Below, piece after piece: positions 9,100 to 17,504 of a stretch of DNA of 64,000 nt. The DNA lies in contig JACQUX010000017.1 of the NCBI GenBank assembly GCA_016210045.1, positions 1 through 64,000 on the forward strand, written 5' to 3'. Below the pieces are notes generated by a model. The model was not told the origin of the DNA. It did no database searches and was given only the letters and a program-made list of their open reading frames with translations. Source of the DNA: Deltaproteobacteria bacterium. GTDB taxonomy: Bacteria; UBA10199; GCA-002796325; JACPFF01. Position numbers and translations under genes: made by a program. Position 1 is the stretch's first letter; the number at the start of each line of letters is the position of its first letter.

Positions 9100-10947
9100 T
9101 TACGCGATCAGCGTGCGGACCGCTTGGACAATGGCATTGGCGTCGATGCCGTGGGCGGCCATTAGTTCCGCCGGCGTGCCGGATCGTGGGATGGCGTGGA
9201 CGCCCAGCCGCTTGAGACGAACCAAGCCGGCGTGATCGCCATCCGAGAGGGCCTCGGCCACGGCATCGCCCAAACCTCCCCAAATGGTGTGGTCTTCGAC
9301 TGAGAGGACGCGGCCGGTGGCCACGGCCGCAGCGCGCAACGTGAGCGCGTCGATCGGTTTGATCGAATAGGCGTCGATGACGCGGACCGCGATGCCTGCG
9401 GCGCCGAGTTGGTCGGCCGCTTTCAACGCCTCGTGGACCGTGACACCCACGGCAACGATCGTGCACCGATCTTTCGGGGTTTGGCGCAATATCTTTGCCC
9501 CGCCGATCGGGAAGGCCTCGTCCGGGGCATACAGGACCGGGGTCTTCGGACGCGCGGTGCGCAGATAACAGACGCCCGGTCGTTCCAACAAGCCGGCCAG
9601 CAAGTGTTCTGTCGCGACGGCGTCGGCTGGACAGACCACGGTGCTGGCGACGAGCGCGCGCATCATTGCGATATCTTCGATCGCCATTTGCGACGGTCCG
9701 TCTTCACCGATCGAGACCCCGGCATGACTGCCGCAGAGGATCAAATGGGCCGGTCGGCTGATCACGGCCATGCGCAGGAAGTCGTAGGCGCGACTGAGAA
9801 AACACGCGAACGTAGAGACGCACGGGGTCCAGCCGGTGGCGGCGAGTCCCAGCGCGGCGCCCACCATGTTTTGTTCCGCGATGAAACATTCCACGAAGCG
9901 GCGCGCATCCGTTTGCAGCATTTTTTCCGCAAAGGTCGAATTTTTGGTGTCGGCGTCGAGCGCGATGAGTCGAGGATAGGCCTGCGCCAATTTTGCTAAT
10001 GCGGTACCGTAGGCCTCGCGCGTGGCGACCAGTTGGCCGCGTTCGTAGCGCGGCGTGTCGAGCGTGCCGATGCAGCGCGCTGGAGTGGCCGGTCCGCCGA
10101 GGCGTTGCGGCGCGACGATGAGGCGGCCGTCGATCGGGCCGAGTGCTTGGATGGCAGCCTCGAGTCGGTCGACAGGGAGCGGTTTGCCGTGCCAGTTGTC
10201 TTGATCCGCAATGCCGGCCAGGCCTTGTCCCTTGAATGTCCGTGCGATGATGGCCGTCGGGACGTCGCCCCGCGTACGGGCTTCGGCCAATGCGTGTTGC
10301 AGCGCCGTGATGTCGTGTCCGTCTACGGTGATAGTGTGCCAACCGAAGGCTGCAAAGCGGCGCGCCAGGCCCTCTGCATCGTGACCGAAATAACTGGGCC
10401 CGCTTTGCGCCAGCCGATTCAAGTCGACAATGGCGCACAAATTGGCCAATCGATAATGCCCGGCGAATTGCGCGGCCTCCCAGACCGCACCTTCCGCGCA
10501 TTCTCCATCGCCCAATAACACGAAGACCTCGCCCGGTTCATCGGCGCGTTGTTTGCCGATCGCCATGCCGCAGCCGGCGGAGAGGCCTTGGCCGAGCGAT
10601 CCGGTGGCGATGCGCACCCACGGATGATTTGGCGTTGGGTGTCCTTCCAAGCGGCTGGTTAATTTTCGTAGGGTGAGCAAATCGTCCGACAACGCGCCGG
10701 CCTCGAACAGTGCTGCCCAGAGGATCGGCGCGGCGTGCCCTTTCGAGAGGATGAAATGATCGACATCGTTCGCCTCCGGACGTGCCGGATCGAAGCGCAG
10801 ATGTTGGAAGAAGAGGATCGACATAATTTCCGCCGCCGAGAGGCACGTGGTCGGGTGTCCCGAGCCGGCCGTTGTGGTCATGCGCAGGACATGCGCGCGG
10901 AGTTTGTTCGCCATCTGTCGGAGTTGGTCGGTCGTTGGTGTGGTCAT
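9100..10947 (-). CDS. tkt: Transketolase, compact animal-type length
   Basis: Thiamine-diphosphate enzyme transferring two-carbon units in the pentose phosphate pathway. From ATG 10947 it is 615 aa, close to the animal-type enzyme and shorter than the roughly 660 aa of E. coli TktA. Visible motifs are GSGHPTTCLSAAEI, LSKGHAAPILWA, GSLGQGLSAG, the ThDP/Mg motif starting GDGECAEGAVWEA with the Asn at IVDLN, and the pyrimidine-binding half with GPSQMAIEDIAMMRAL. An upstream in-frame extension exists but lacks transketolase similarity. Its ATG lies directly next to a plus-strand ATG in the palindrome CATATG. The plus-strand gene most likely starts further downstream. Confidence 0.95.
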   Translation of the reverse strand: MTTPTTDQLRQMANKLRAHVLRMTTTAGSGHPTTCLSAAEIMSILFFQHLRFDPARPEANDVDHFILSKGHAAPILWAALFEAGALSDDLLTLRKLTSRLEGHPTPNHPWVRIATGSLGQGLSAGCGMAIGKQRADEPGEVFVLLGDGECAEGAVWEAAQFAGHYRLANLCAIVDLNRLAQSGPSYFGHDAEGLARRFAAFGWHTITVDGHDITALQHALAEARTRGDVPTAIIARTFKGQGLAGIADQDNWHGKPLPVDRLEAAIQALGPIDGRLIVAPQRLGGPATPARCIGTLDTPRYERGQLVATREAYGTALAKLAQAYPRLIALDADTKNSTFAEKMLQTDARRFVECFIAEQNMVGAALGLAATGWTPCVSTFACFLSRAYDFLRMAVISRPAHLILCGSHAGVSIGEDGPSQMAIEDIAMMRALVASTVVCPADAVATEHLLAGLLERPGVCYLRTARPKTPVLYAPDEAFPIGGAKILRQTPKDRCTIVAVGVTVHEALKAADQLGAAGIAVRVIDAYSIKPIDALTLRAAAVATGRVLSVEDHTIWGGLGDAVAEALSDGDHAGLVRLKRLGVHAIPRSGTPAELMAAHGIDANAIVQAVRTLIA

Positions 10948-11037
10948 ATGACCGCTCCGCCTAGCGGAATCGGCGACGGCTGGCAAGCGTCCAAAAACCC
11001 CGATGACAGCGCGGAGATCGCGTGTTACACGCGCGGC

Positions 11038-12552
11038 ATGGGATCCCTTCTGGATGAGGCCCGCGTGCAATTGGCGGGTCGTCGGTATGGGCAGGCCGTC
11101 GCGACACTCGCACTACAACTCGCTCAACAGCCCGCTGACTTGGAGGCGCTCACATTGTTGACTGCGGTCTATTTCGATACGCAGCGTTTGGATGAGGCCG
11201 CCGCAACCGTGACGCGGCTTGACACCTGTGCCGTGGCGGCGGTGGTGCAACATCCAAACGATGAAGCGGCAGGGCGGGCCGTGTATCTGGCGGCGTGTCT
11301 GCGCGGGCGCATCGCCGAACAACAAGGCGATCTGGACGCCGCGACGCGAGGCTTTGCGCTGGCGATGGCGATTCGCTCGCAAGAGTCGATGCCGGGGACC
11401 GCTTTCATGCGTGTGGCGACGGCGGCCGGACAGCTGGCGCACTATCGGCAACCGGCAGATGTGGCATTTGTCACTGGGCCGTTGTTTGGAGATCCTCCGT
11501 TTGACAGCGAGACGCCGCAAATACGCGCGCTCGGCGGGAGCGAGTCCGTGTTGGTTGGCGCGGCGCGCGCGATGGCGCGGGCTGGCTTACGGGTGACAGT
11601 TTATTGCCCGTGCGCGCGGCCGGGGATTTATGATGGCGTGCAATACCGTTCGAATCACGACTTTGCCGCCTGCATGTGCGTGGCGACGCCGTCAGTCGTG
11701 ATTGCTTCGCGCTACGACGCCTATCTCGATCCGCCGCTGACCGCGTGTCGAAAAATTCTTTGGGTGCACGATGTCGCGGAGGTGCCATTCTATGGACGCT
11801 TCGATCCTGCACGCAGCGCCTGCGATTACATCGTCTGTTTAAGTGAATATCACGCGACGGCATGGCGCGCGCGCGTGAGCCGGTTTGCGGATCGGGTCGT
11901 ATTAATTCCGAATGGGATCGATCCAGCGCATTTCGTTCCATGGTCAGGGCCGCGACGGCGACAGCTGATATATGCCAGCCGTCCGTCCCGTGGATTGGCG
12001 GTCTGTCTGCGGAGCTTCGCGGCGTTGCGGCGGCGCGATCCGTCGCTCGAGCTCGTGGTGTGCGGCTATGTGCCGCGCGCGGAGACCACGGATCTGCGCG
12101 CCGATCCGGAATGTGCGAGTTTCGCCCCGCTGCTGGAGATGCCTGGAGTGCGGGTGGCCGGGGGATTGACCAAGGCGGCCTTCGCGGCGGAGTTGCAACA
12201 ATCGCAGCTGATGTTGTACCCGAATACGTCGCCGTGGGAGACTTCGTGCATTGCCGTCATGGAAGCGATGGCCTGCGGATGTCCCGTGGTCACGAGCGAT
12301 CGCGGAGCGATCCCGGAAACATTGGGCGGCGACGCCGGCGGAGTTGTCGTGCCCTATACGAGTGACGAAGCGGAATTGTCTGCACAGTTGGAGGCCGCCG
12401 CGTGGCAGTTGCTTTCCGACGAGCATGCCTGGCGGCTGCGGAGCGAGCGCGCGGCGACCTTTGCAGCAGCGCGGTATCTGTGGCCGGTAGTGGCGCAGCA
12501 GTGGCTCCAGTTACTCGAACCGTATTTGTCGGTGCCCACTCATCATGCATAA
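11038..12552 (+). CDS. TPR-fused family 4 glycosyltransferase
   Basis: Predicted cytoplasmic GT-B fold glycosyltransferase using a nucleotide-sugar donor; acceptor unknown. Of 504 aa, residues 1-135 look like tetratricopeptide repeats (LALQLAQQPADLEALTLLTA and EQQGDLDAATRGFALAM). The remainder is GT4-like: an N-terminal LGGSESVLVGAARAM segment, WVHDVAEVPF, SEYHATAW, NGIDPAHF and the donor-site EAMACGCPVVTSDRGAIPE, which carries the conserved Glu pair. The start is ambiguous: ATG 11038 is chosen because it begins at the TPR region, while ATG 10948 touches the transketolase start codon. It overlaps coaB by 8 bases, so the two are probably co-translated. Confidence 0.85.
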   Translation: MGSLLDEARVQLAGRRYGQAVATLALQLAQQPADLEALTLLTAVYFDTQRLDEAAATVTRLDTCAVAAVVQHPNDEAAGRAVYLAACLRGRIAEQQGDLDAATRGFALAMAIRSQESMPGTAFMRVATAAGQLAHYRQPADVAFVTGPLFGDPPFDSETPQIRALGGSESVLVGAARAMARAGLRVTVYCPCARPGIYDGVQYRSNHDFAACMCVATPSVVIASRYDAYLDPPLTACRKILWVHDVAEVPFYGRFDPARSACDYIVCLSEYHATAWRARVSRFADRVVLIPNGIDPAHFVPWSGPRRRQLIYASRPSRGLAVCLRSFAALRRRDPSLELVVCGYVPRAETTDLRADPECASFAPLLEMPGVRVAGGLTKAAFAAELQQSQLMLYPNTSPWETSCIAVMEAMACGCPVVTSDRGAIPETLGGDAGGVVVPYTSDEAELSAQLEAAAWQLLSDEHAWRLRSERAATFAAARYLWPVVAQQWLQLLEPYLSVPTHHA

Positions 12553-13195
12553 ATCCTTGCACGGCATGCGTTGCGTAGTGACGGCGGGCCCGACGGTGGA
12601 ACGGCTGGATCCGGTCCGGTTCCTCTCGAATCGTTCGTCGGGGGCTCTCGGTTATGCGTGCGCACGCGCCGCGCGCTCCTGCGGTGCCGTTGTGACGCTG
12701 ATCAGCGGACCGACCGCGTTGGCGGCGCCGCGCGGCGTGGCCGTCGTCGCGGTCGAATCGGCGTTGGCGATGCGCGCCGCGTGTCGCCATTATGTACGCA
12801 CGGCGGATCTGATCATCATGGCCGCGGCCGTCGCCGATTATCGACCGGTGCGCATGGCGCGGCAGAAATTGAAACGGCGGACGGCGCGGCTCACCGTGGA
12901 CTGCGTCGCGAATCCCGATATCTTGGCGGAACTGTGTCGTCGTCGTCGGCCGGGGCAATGGATTGTCGGATTCGCGCTGGAATCGACGCGGCTCCTTGCG
13001 CAGGCGCGGCGGAAGCTGCAGGCCAAGGGATGCGATCTGCTGGTTGCGAATACGGTGGCGGCGATCGGCGCGGCGCAACAACAGGCGTGGTTGTTGTGGC
13101 GGGACGGACGGGAACAACGCGTTGGTCCGTGTACAAAGGCCGCGTTGGCGCGGTTGATCATACAAGCAGTTGTGCAATCACGTCGTTCACTATAA
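12545..13195 (+). CDS. coaB: Stand-alone phosphopantothenoylcysteine synthetase (CoaB domain)
   Basis: Ligates cysteine to 4'-phosphopantothenate in coenzyme A synthesis. The 216-aa protein corresponds only to the CoaB half of the usual bifunctional CoaBC (about 400 aa). It shows the nucleotide-binding TAGPTVERLDPVRFLSN and SSGALGYACARAA, the catalytic-region AAAVADYRP with the following lysines (KLKRR), and VGFALES. No CoaC flavoprotein decarboxylase is encoded in the window. The ATG lies inside the end of the glycosyltransferase gene. Phosphofructokinase follows 24 bases later. Stand-alone CoaB is known in some bacteria and eukaryotes, so CoaC is expected elsewhere in the genome. Confidence 0.88.
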   Translation: MHKSLHGMRCVVTAGPTVERLDPVRFLSNRSSGALGYACARAARSCGAVVTLISGPTALAAPRGVAVVAVESALAMRAACRHYVRTADLIIMAAAVADYRPVRMARQKLKRRTARLTVDCVANPDILAELCRRRRPGQWIVGFALESTRLLAQARRKLQAKGCDLLVANTVAAIGAAQQQAWLLWRDGREQRVGPCTKAALARLIIQAVVQSRRSL

Positions 13196-13219
13196 GGACG
13201 ATTCGAAGGGGGATTGACT

Positions 13220-14335
13220 ATGACGACTGTGCGACGTGCCGGCATCCTGACCGGAGGCGGCGATTGTCCGGGACTGAATGCCGTAATTCGGGCTGTGACC
13301 AAGACGCTGATTTTCGAACAAGGCCTGGAGGTGATGGGGATCGCCGATGGATTCGTCGGATTAATTGAAAATCGGATTCGTTTACTCACACCGGATGCGG
13401 TGAGCAACATTTTGACGCGCGGCGGGACGGTGCTCGGGACGAGCAATAAGGCCACGCCACGCCATTACCCGGCCGGGAAAGACGATGCGGGCAATACCAT
13501 TTTTCAAGACGTCACGGATCGCGTGCTGCAACATATCGCGGAGCATCGGATCGAGGTGTTGGTGATCGTCGGTGGTGACGGCACCATGTCGAGCGCCGTC
13601 CATTTGATTCGGCACGGCGTGCATTTGATCGGCGTCCCGAAGACGATCGACAACGACTTAATGCACACTGAAATCACATTCGGTTTCCAAACGGCGGTGG
13701 AAACGGCCACCGAGGCGATCGATCGTTTACACACCACGGCCGCGAGTCACCATCGTGTGATGCTAGTGGAAACGATGGGTCGCAACGCCGGCTGGCTGGC
13801 GTTAAACGCCGGGATCGCGGGCGGCGCGGACGTGATCCTGATCCCAGAAATTCCATATCGCCTCGATGTGATCGCGGCGTTTTGTCAGCAGCGCGTGGCG
13901 CAGGGGAAATCGTCGACCATTATCGTCGTCTCGGAAGGCGCACGGCCCGCGGGCGGATCGCAAACCGTCGACCAAATCGTCTCGGATAGTTTCGAGCAAA
14001 TCCGTTTAGGCGGTGTCAGTCGCATGTTGGCGCGACAAATCGGCCATGCCACCGGAATCGAAGTGCGCGACACGATATTGGGCCATGTGCAGCGTGGCGG
14101 GACGCCGTGCGCGTTCGACCGCGTATTGGCGACGAAGCTCGGCCATGCGGCGACGCAGTTGATTGCGGCCGCGCGTTGGGATCGGATGGTGGCGGTGCAA
14201 CAAGGCAAAATTACCGATGTCGCGATCGAAGATGTCGCCGACCAAGAGCGACAAGTGCCGTTGGATTGTCAGGAGATCCAGGCGGCGCGCGGCGTCGGCA
14301 CCTGCTTTGGCGATTATCCCTCGGCCGTGGTCTGA
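13220..14335 (+). CDS. pfkA: 6-phosphofructokinase with Gly104/Lys124-type signature
   Basis: Phosphorylates fructose 6-phosphate to the 1,6-bisphosphate. From ATG 13220 (371 aa), preceded by AAGGGGG, it shows the PFK hallmarks ILTGGGDCPGLNAVIR, VIVGGDGT, PKTIDNDL, MGRNAGWLA and HVQRGGTPCAFDR. In E. coli numbering the phosphodonor positions are Gly104 (ATP-like) and Lys124 (typical of PPi enzymes). That mixture is known in trypanosomatid-type ATP-dependent PFKs, whose FGFQTAVE stretch it also shares. ATP dependence is therefore the better guess, but donor specificity is not settled by sequence. The 3' end overlaps the convergent orphan gene by 22 bases. Confidence 0.93.
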   Translation: MTTVRRAGILTGGGDCPGLNAVIRAVTKTLIFEQGLEVMGIADGFVGLIENRIRLLTPDAVSNILTRGGTVLGTSNKATPRHYPAGKDDAGNTIFQDVTDRVLQHIAEHRIEVLVIVGGDGTMSSAVHLIRHGVHLIGVPKTIDNDLMHTEITFGFQTAVETATEAIDRLHTTAASHHRVMLVETMGRNAGWLALNAGIAGGADVILIPEIPYRLDVIAAFCQQRVAQGKSSTIIVVSEGARPAGGSQTVDQIVSDSFEQIRLGGVSRMLARQIGHATGIEVRDTILGHVQRGGTPCAFDRVLATKLGHAATQLIAAARWDRMVAVQQGKITDVAIEDVADQERQVPLDCQEIQAARGVGTCFGDYPSAVV

Positions 14336-14781
14336 CGAAACACATCCGCCGCGGCGATGGCTTGGTCCACTAAATGTGTCTCGCGCGGATGCGCGCTCCA
14401 GAAGTCGATTAATCCTTGTGCCGCTGCGTCATCCGCATTCACGGTTATCTGCACGGCTATCGTTTCCCCTTCGGCCCCGTCGTGGACGCGGCGGAAGATT
14501 GCGACGTGCACCGATCGGCCGTGTGCGAGCACGTCGCCCGAATAGACGCGACAGTCGCCGGTGAGGTCGTGTGTCTCTGCGTGAAAGCGCCGTCCCCGCA
14601 CCGCAACCAGACCCGCTTTCAGTCCATTCCACGCCTCTAAAATGGCCTGATCGGCCAACACGGCAAGGTCGCGGTTCGGATAGCGCCGCTTCTGATCGGC
14701 GCGTTGGCAGACGTATCCATCCGTGGGGGTCGCACGAACGTACGTATTGACGGGTGGGGCAGTGGTGATTTTGGTGTCCAT
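14314..14781 (-). CDS. Hypothetical protein
   Basis: No family recognised. The 155-aa product has a Thr/Pro-rich start (MDTKITTAPPVNTYVRATPT), then a mixed alpha/beta segment with LAVLADQAILEAWNGLKAGL and GETIAVQITVNADDAAAQGLIDF, and looks like a small soluble domain. There is no signal peptide or membrane segment. No clear ribosome-binding site precedes the ATG. It converges on pfkA and overlaps its last 22 bases. The unusual N-terminus is shorter and less basic than those of the other orphan proteins here. Confidence 0.6.
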   Translation of the reverse strand: MDTKITTAPPVNTYVRATPTDGYVCQRADQKRRYPNRDLAVLADQAILEAWNGLKAGLVAVRGRRFHAETHDLTGDCRVYSGDVLAHGRSVHVAIFRRVHDGAEGETIAVQITVNADDAAAQGLIDFWSAHPRETHLVDQAIAAADVFRQTTAEG

Positions 14782-14877
14782 ACGGCGATGCTCAGTACGG
14801 TAGCCCTACTTTCGTCGGGGAGTCGCTGTCAACGGGGAATGCGGGGGAATGCGGGGGTGGGCGAAGGCAGCGTGTTC

Positions 14878-16101
14878 TTACGAATACAGCAATGCGGCGC
14901 GGCGGACATCCAGGAACGCGGGCGGTGTTGGGCCGGCGGCGCGCTTTAACAGCAACCATGGGGTTTCGCGGTTGATCCCTTGGCGCACGGTGTCATGACC
15001 GGTCAATAGGTCTATCGCCGGGCGATCGATGACGAACTCATACGGTCCGGCGTCGAGGCCGGTATGCGGCGGATTGCCGTGCGGCGTGCGCCAACCGAAT
15101 TCTCGCGGGTTCTCCGTGGCGACATGCAACGTGGAGAGCGTCCAGAGCAATGCGAGTCCGAATTCGTACGCGCGGAATGCGTCACGATCGGTCACGTGGA
15201 GTCGCACGCCGCCACACTGCTGGCCGGCGAATTTGCGACTCGTCGGCGTAAATTGGACTGGCGTGTAGTCAATGCCTGCCAGGCGGAGGTGCCGCAACTT
15301 GTTGGCCAGAATTTCCCCGTCGATCCACGGGGCGCCGCAGAGTTCAAACGGTGTTTCGGTGCCGCGCCCCTCAGAAATATTGGTCCCCTCCAATAGGCAC
15401 ATGCCGGGATAGAGGAGCGCGGCGGCGACGGAGCGCATATTCGGCGACGGATGTCGCCACGACAGGCCGGTGCTCTCCCAATACGACGCGCGGTCCCAGT
15501 CGCGCAGCGGAAGGATCGTCACGGCAGCGCCCAGATGGTACGCTTTATTGAAGTGCATCGCCAATTCGCCGATCGTCATCCCGTGGCGCACCGGGAGCGG
15601 ATAGTGGCCGACGAACGAGTCGAATCCCGGTTGTACCAGCGGGCCTTCGACCGAGACGCCGTTGATCGGGTTGGGGCGATCGCAGACGACGACCGGAATC
15701 TGCGCGGCGGCGCAGGCCTCCAGGCAAAACGCCATCGTGTAAATATATGTGTAATATCGAGTGCCGATATCTTGGAGGTCGATGACGAGGAGGTCGAGCC
15801 CGTGCAGCATCGCGGCAGTCGGGCGCAGCGACGCTGGAGAGTCCCCATACAAACTGTAGATCGGCACGCCGGTCGTCTGGTCTGCGTGCGTGCTGACGTG
15901 TTCCATGTCCTGTGCCGTCGTCGTGATCCCATGTTCCGGGCCGAACAACGCGGCTAATTGGCCGGGCTGCCGATCGGTGAAATATGTCGTGATGTGTCGC
16001 CCGCGGCTGTCGACACTGGCGGCATGGCACACCACGCCGACGCGCGTTTCCGCCGCGTAGTGTGCCAAGCCATCCGTTAACTGGTCGATGCCGAGTTGCA
16101 T
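14878..16101 (-). CDS. namZ: Exo-beta-N-acetylmuramidase NamZ (DUF1343/GH171)
   Basis: Predicted to release N-acetylmuramic acid from the non-reducing end of peptidoglycan fragments, feeding cell-wall recycling. From ATG 16101 (407 aa) it begins MQLGIDQLTDGLAHY, matching the usual family start. Diagnostic segments are LFGPEHGITT, YSLYGDSPASLRPT, VIDLQDIGTRYYTYI, VCDRPNPINGVSVEGP, HGMTIGELAMHFN and EGTNISEGRGTETPFE. No signal peptide is seen from this start, nor from an alternative ATG at 16143. Family members are often exported, so export is unresolved. It is divergently arranged with the EamA transporter at 16153, leaving about 50 bases for both promoters. Mpl, another murein-recycling enzyme, lies at 54520. 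Confidence 0.88.
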   Translation of the reverse strand: MQLGIDQLTDGLAHYAAETRVGVVCHAASVDSRGRHITTYFTDRQPGQLAALFGPEHGITTTAQDMEHVSTHADQTTGVPIYSLYGDSPASLRPTAAMLHGLDLLVIDLQDIGTRYYTYIYTMAFCLEACAAAQIPVVVCDRPNPINGVSVEGPLVQPGFDSFVGHYPLPVRHGMTIGELAMHFNKAYHLGAAVTILPLRDWDRASYWESTGLSWRHPSPNMRSVAAALLYPGMCLLEGTNISEGRGTETPFELCGAPWIDGEILANKLRHLRLAGIDYTPVQFTPTSRKFAGQQCGGVRLHVTDRDAFRAYEFGLALLWTLSTLHVATENPREFGWRTPHGNPPHTGLDAGPYEFVIDRPAIDLLTGHDTVRQGINRETPWLLLKRAAGPTPPAFLDVRRAALLYS

Positions 16102-16152
16102 TTGCAATGCACTTCTGCCAAAAGCCTCGCCGATGTCAACCATGAGACTTGC

Positions 16153-17103
16153 ATGTACGCCATTGTTTTTGCGCTCGTAACGTTGTCTTGGGGTGGTTCG
16201 TATTTGGCGATTCGTTACGTCGTGGAGGCGATGCCGCCGCTGTTTGGCGCGGTGTTGCGCGTGGCGATCACGCTGGTCTGTATGATCGTTTGGCTCCGGT
16301 TGCAGGAGCGACGCCAGCCGACGCATGGGCGAGCGCGGCGCTATTGTATAGTGACCGGCATCTTCTCGATGGGCGTCTCGTGGGGCCTGCTGTTTTGGGG
16401 AGAGCGGCACGTCGCGCCGGCGGTGACGGCGATCCTGATTGCGACCACGTCGATCTTCACGACACTGTTCCTTCCGTTGATCGATCGCCGGCGGCCGATC
16501 AGTCGGTGGCAGTGGTATGGCGTGCCGATCGGATTTATCGGTGTGGCGTTGGTGTTCATCCCGCATGTTGTGGCGGGAGAGCGCGGGACCTTCTGGGGAC
16601 TGGTCGCCGTGGTGTGCGCGGCCGTTTGTTATGGGATCGCCACCGCGATGCAACAACCGCTCAGTCGCCGCGTCTCCGCCCCGCGGGCCTTGTTGTGGCA
16701 GTGTTGGGGCGCGCTGGCCTGTTTAGTTCCCGTCTCTTGGTGGACTGAAGCGTGGCCGTCGTGGGAGGCGTTCGTCGGTATGGAGCGCGGGATCTGGGCG
16801 TTGCTCTATCTCGCCATTTGCTCCACCGTGTTGGCCTTTCAAGGATGGTTCTATCTGATCCGCGTCAAAGGGAGCGTGGCAGCGAGCACGTCGGTCTATT
16901 GTGTCCCGCTCGTCTCGGTCCTGCTCGATGCGTGGGTGTTGCGGCAATTTCCCCACTGGTCGGTGCTGGCGGGGGCGGCATTGATCTTTTCCAGTGTCGC
17001 GCTGACCCAGCGGGGACGGGGAGGGGAAATGCAAAAATCAAAATGCAAAGTGCAAAGTGCAAAATGGGCGGATCTGCCAGTGCGGGCGATAGGAGGGGAG
17101 TGA
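16153..17103 (+). CDS. EamA/DMT-family membrane transporter
   Basis: Inner-membrane permease of the drug/metabolite transporter superfamily; substrate unknown. From ATG 16153 (316 aa) it opens with MYAIVFALVTLSWGGSYLAI, the characteristic first EamA helix, and shows about ten hydrophobic segments in two five-helix repeats. The second repeat contains FWGLVAVVCAAVCYGIATA and STVLAFQGWFYLIRVKG. The last 25 residues are translated from a GCAAAAT repeat block and are unlike the rest, so the ancestral stop was probably earlier. It ends two bases before the ridA ATG, and ridA's AGGAGGGG ribosome site lies inside this gene. Confidence 0.9.
   Translation: MYAIVFALVTLSWGGSYLAIRYVVEAMPPLFGAVLRVAITLVCMIVWLRLQERRQPTHGRARRYCIVTGIFSMGVSWGLLFWGERHVAPAVTAILIATTSIFTTLFLPLIDRRRPISRWQWYGVPIGFIGVALVFIPHVVAGERGTFWGLVAVVCAAVCYGIATAMQQPLSRRVSAPRALLWQCWGALACLVPVSWWTEAWPSWEAFVGMERGIWALLYLAICSTVLAFQGWFYLIRVKGSVAASTSVYCVPLVSVLLDAWVLRQFPHWSVLAGAALIFSSVALTQRGRGGEMQKSKCKVQSAKWADLPVRAIGGE
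17027..17066. repeat. GCAAAAT heptamer repeat, copy 2
   Basis: Imperfect tandem heptamers (GCAAAAA, TCAAAAT, GCAAAGT, GCAAAGT, GCAAAAT) lie inside the 3' end of the transporter gene and are translated as Lys/Ser/Cys-rich residues. This is the same element type as at 4303-4345 and 25641-25682. Confidence 0.85.
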
Positions 17104-17105
17104 TC

Positions 17106-17504
17106 ATGTTGCAGACCATTACGACAACGGATGCCCCGACTGCAATCGGGCCGTATGCCCAAGCGGTGCGGGTCGGCGAGTGGCTCTATTGTTCCGGACA
17201 GATCGCGATCGATCCCGCGACGGGGGCGCTGCAGGCGGAGGCCGATGTCGGGGCGCAAACGACACTGGTGCTGCGGAATTTATCGGCCGTGTTGCATGCG
17301 GCCAGTGGCTCGCTCCATTCCGTCGTGAAAACGACGGTCTTCCTCCGGGACTTGAATGAATTCTCGGCCATGAACACGGCCTATGCCGCAGCGTTCGGCG
17401 ACCATCGCCCGGCGCGGGCCTGTGTAGAAGTCGCCCGCTTGCCGCGCGACGTCCGTGTCGAAATCGATGCCGTCGCGTGGCTTGGTGCTGTCTCGCACTT
17501 ATAG
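17106..17504 (+). CDS. ridA: RidA-family enamine/imine deaminase
   Basis: Small cytoplasmic protein (132 aa) of the RidA/YjgF family, which hydrolyses reactive 2-aminoacrylate-type enamines released by PLP enzymes. Family features are APTAIGPYAQAVRVGEWLYCSGQ near the start, NLSAVLHAASGSL in the middle, the KTTVFLRDLNEFSAMN stretch, and the C-terminal RPARACVEVARLPRDVRVEIDAVA, which carries the substrate-binding Arg of the RxxxxVxxLP region. AGGAGGGG precedes the ATG. Its stop overlaps by 6 bases the stop region of the convergent thrombospondin-repeat gene. A second, divergent RidA-like protein is encoded at 42967. Confidence 0.95.
   Translation: MLQTITTTDAPTAIGPYAQAVRVGEWLYCSGQIAIDPATGALQAEADVGAQTTLVLRNLSAVLHAASGSLHSVVKTTVFLRDLNEFSAMNTAYAAAFGDHRPARACVEVARLPRDVRVEIDAVAWLGAVSHL

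Noticed and set aside
10948-11037. ATG 10948 as start of the glycosyltransferase
   Set aside because: It is immediately adjacent to the transketolase start codon, leaving no room for a ribosome site, and the extra 30 residues match nothing. ATG 11038 begins at the TPR region.
12290-13177. Minus-strand open frame opposite coaB
   Set aside because: Extremely Arg-rich with no motif; coaB carries clear conserved blocks.
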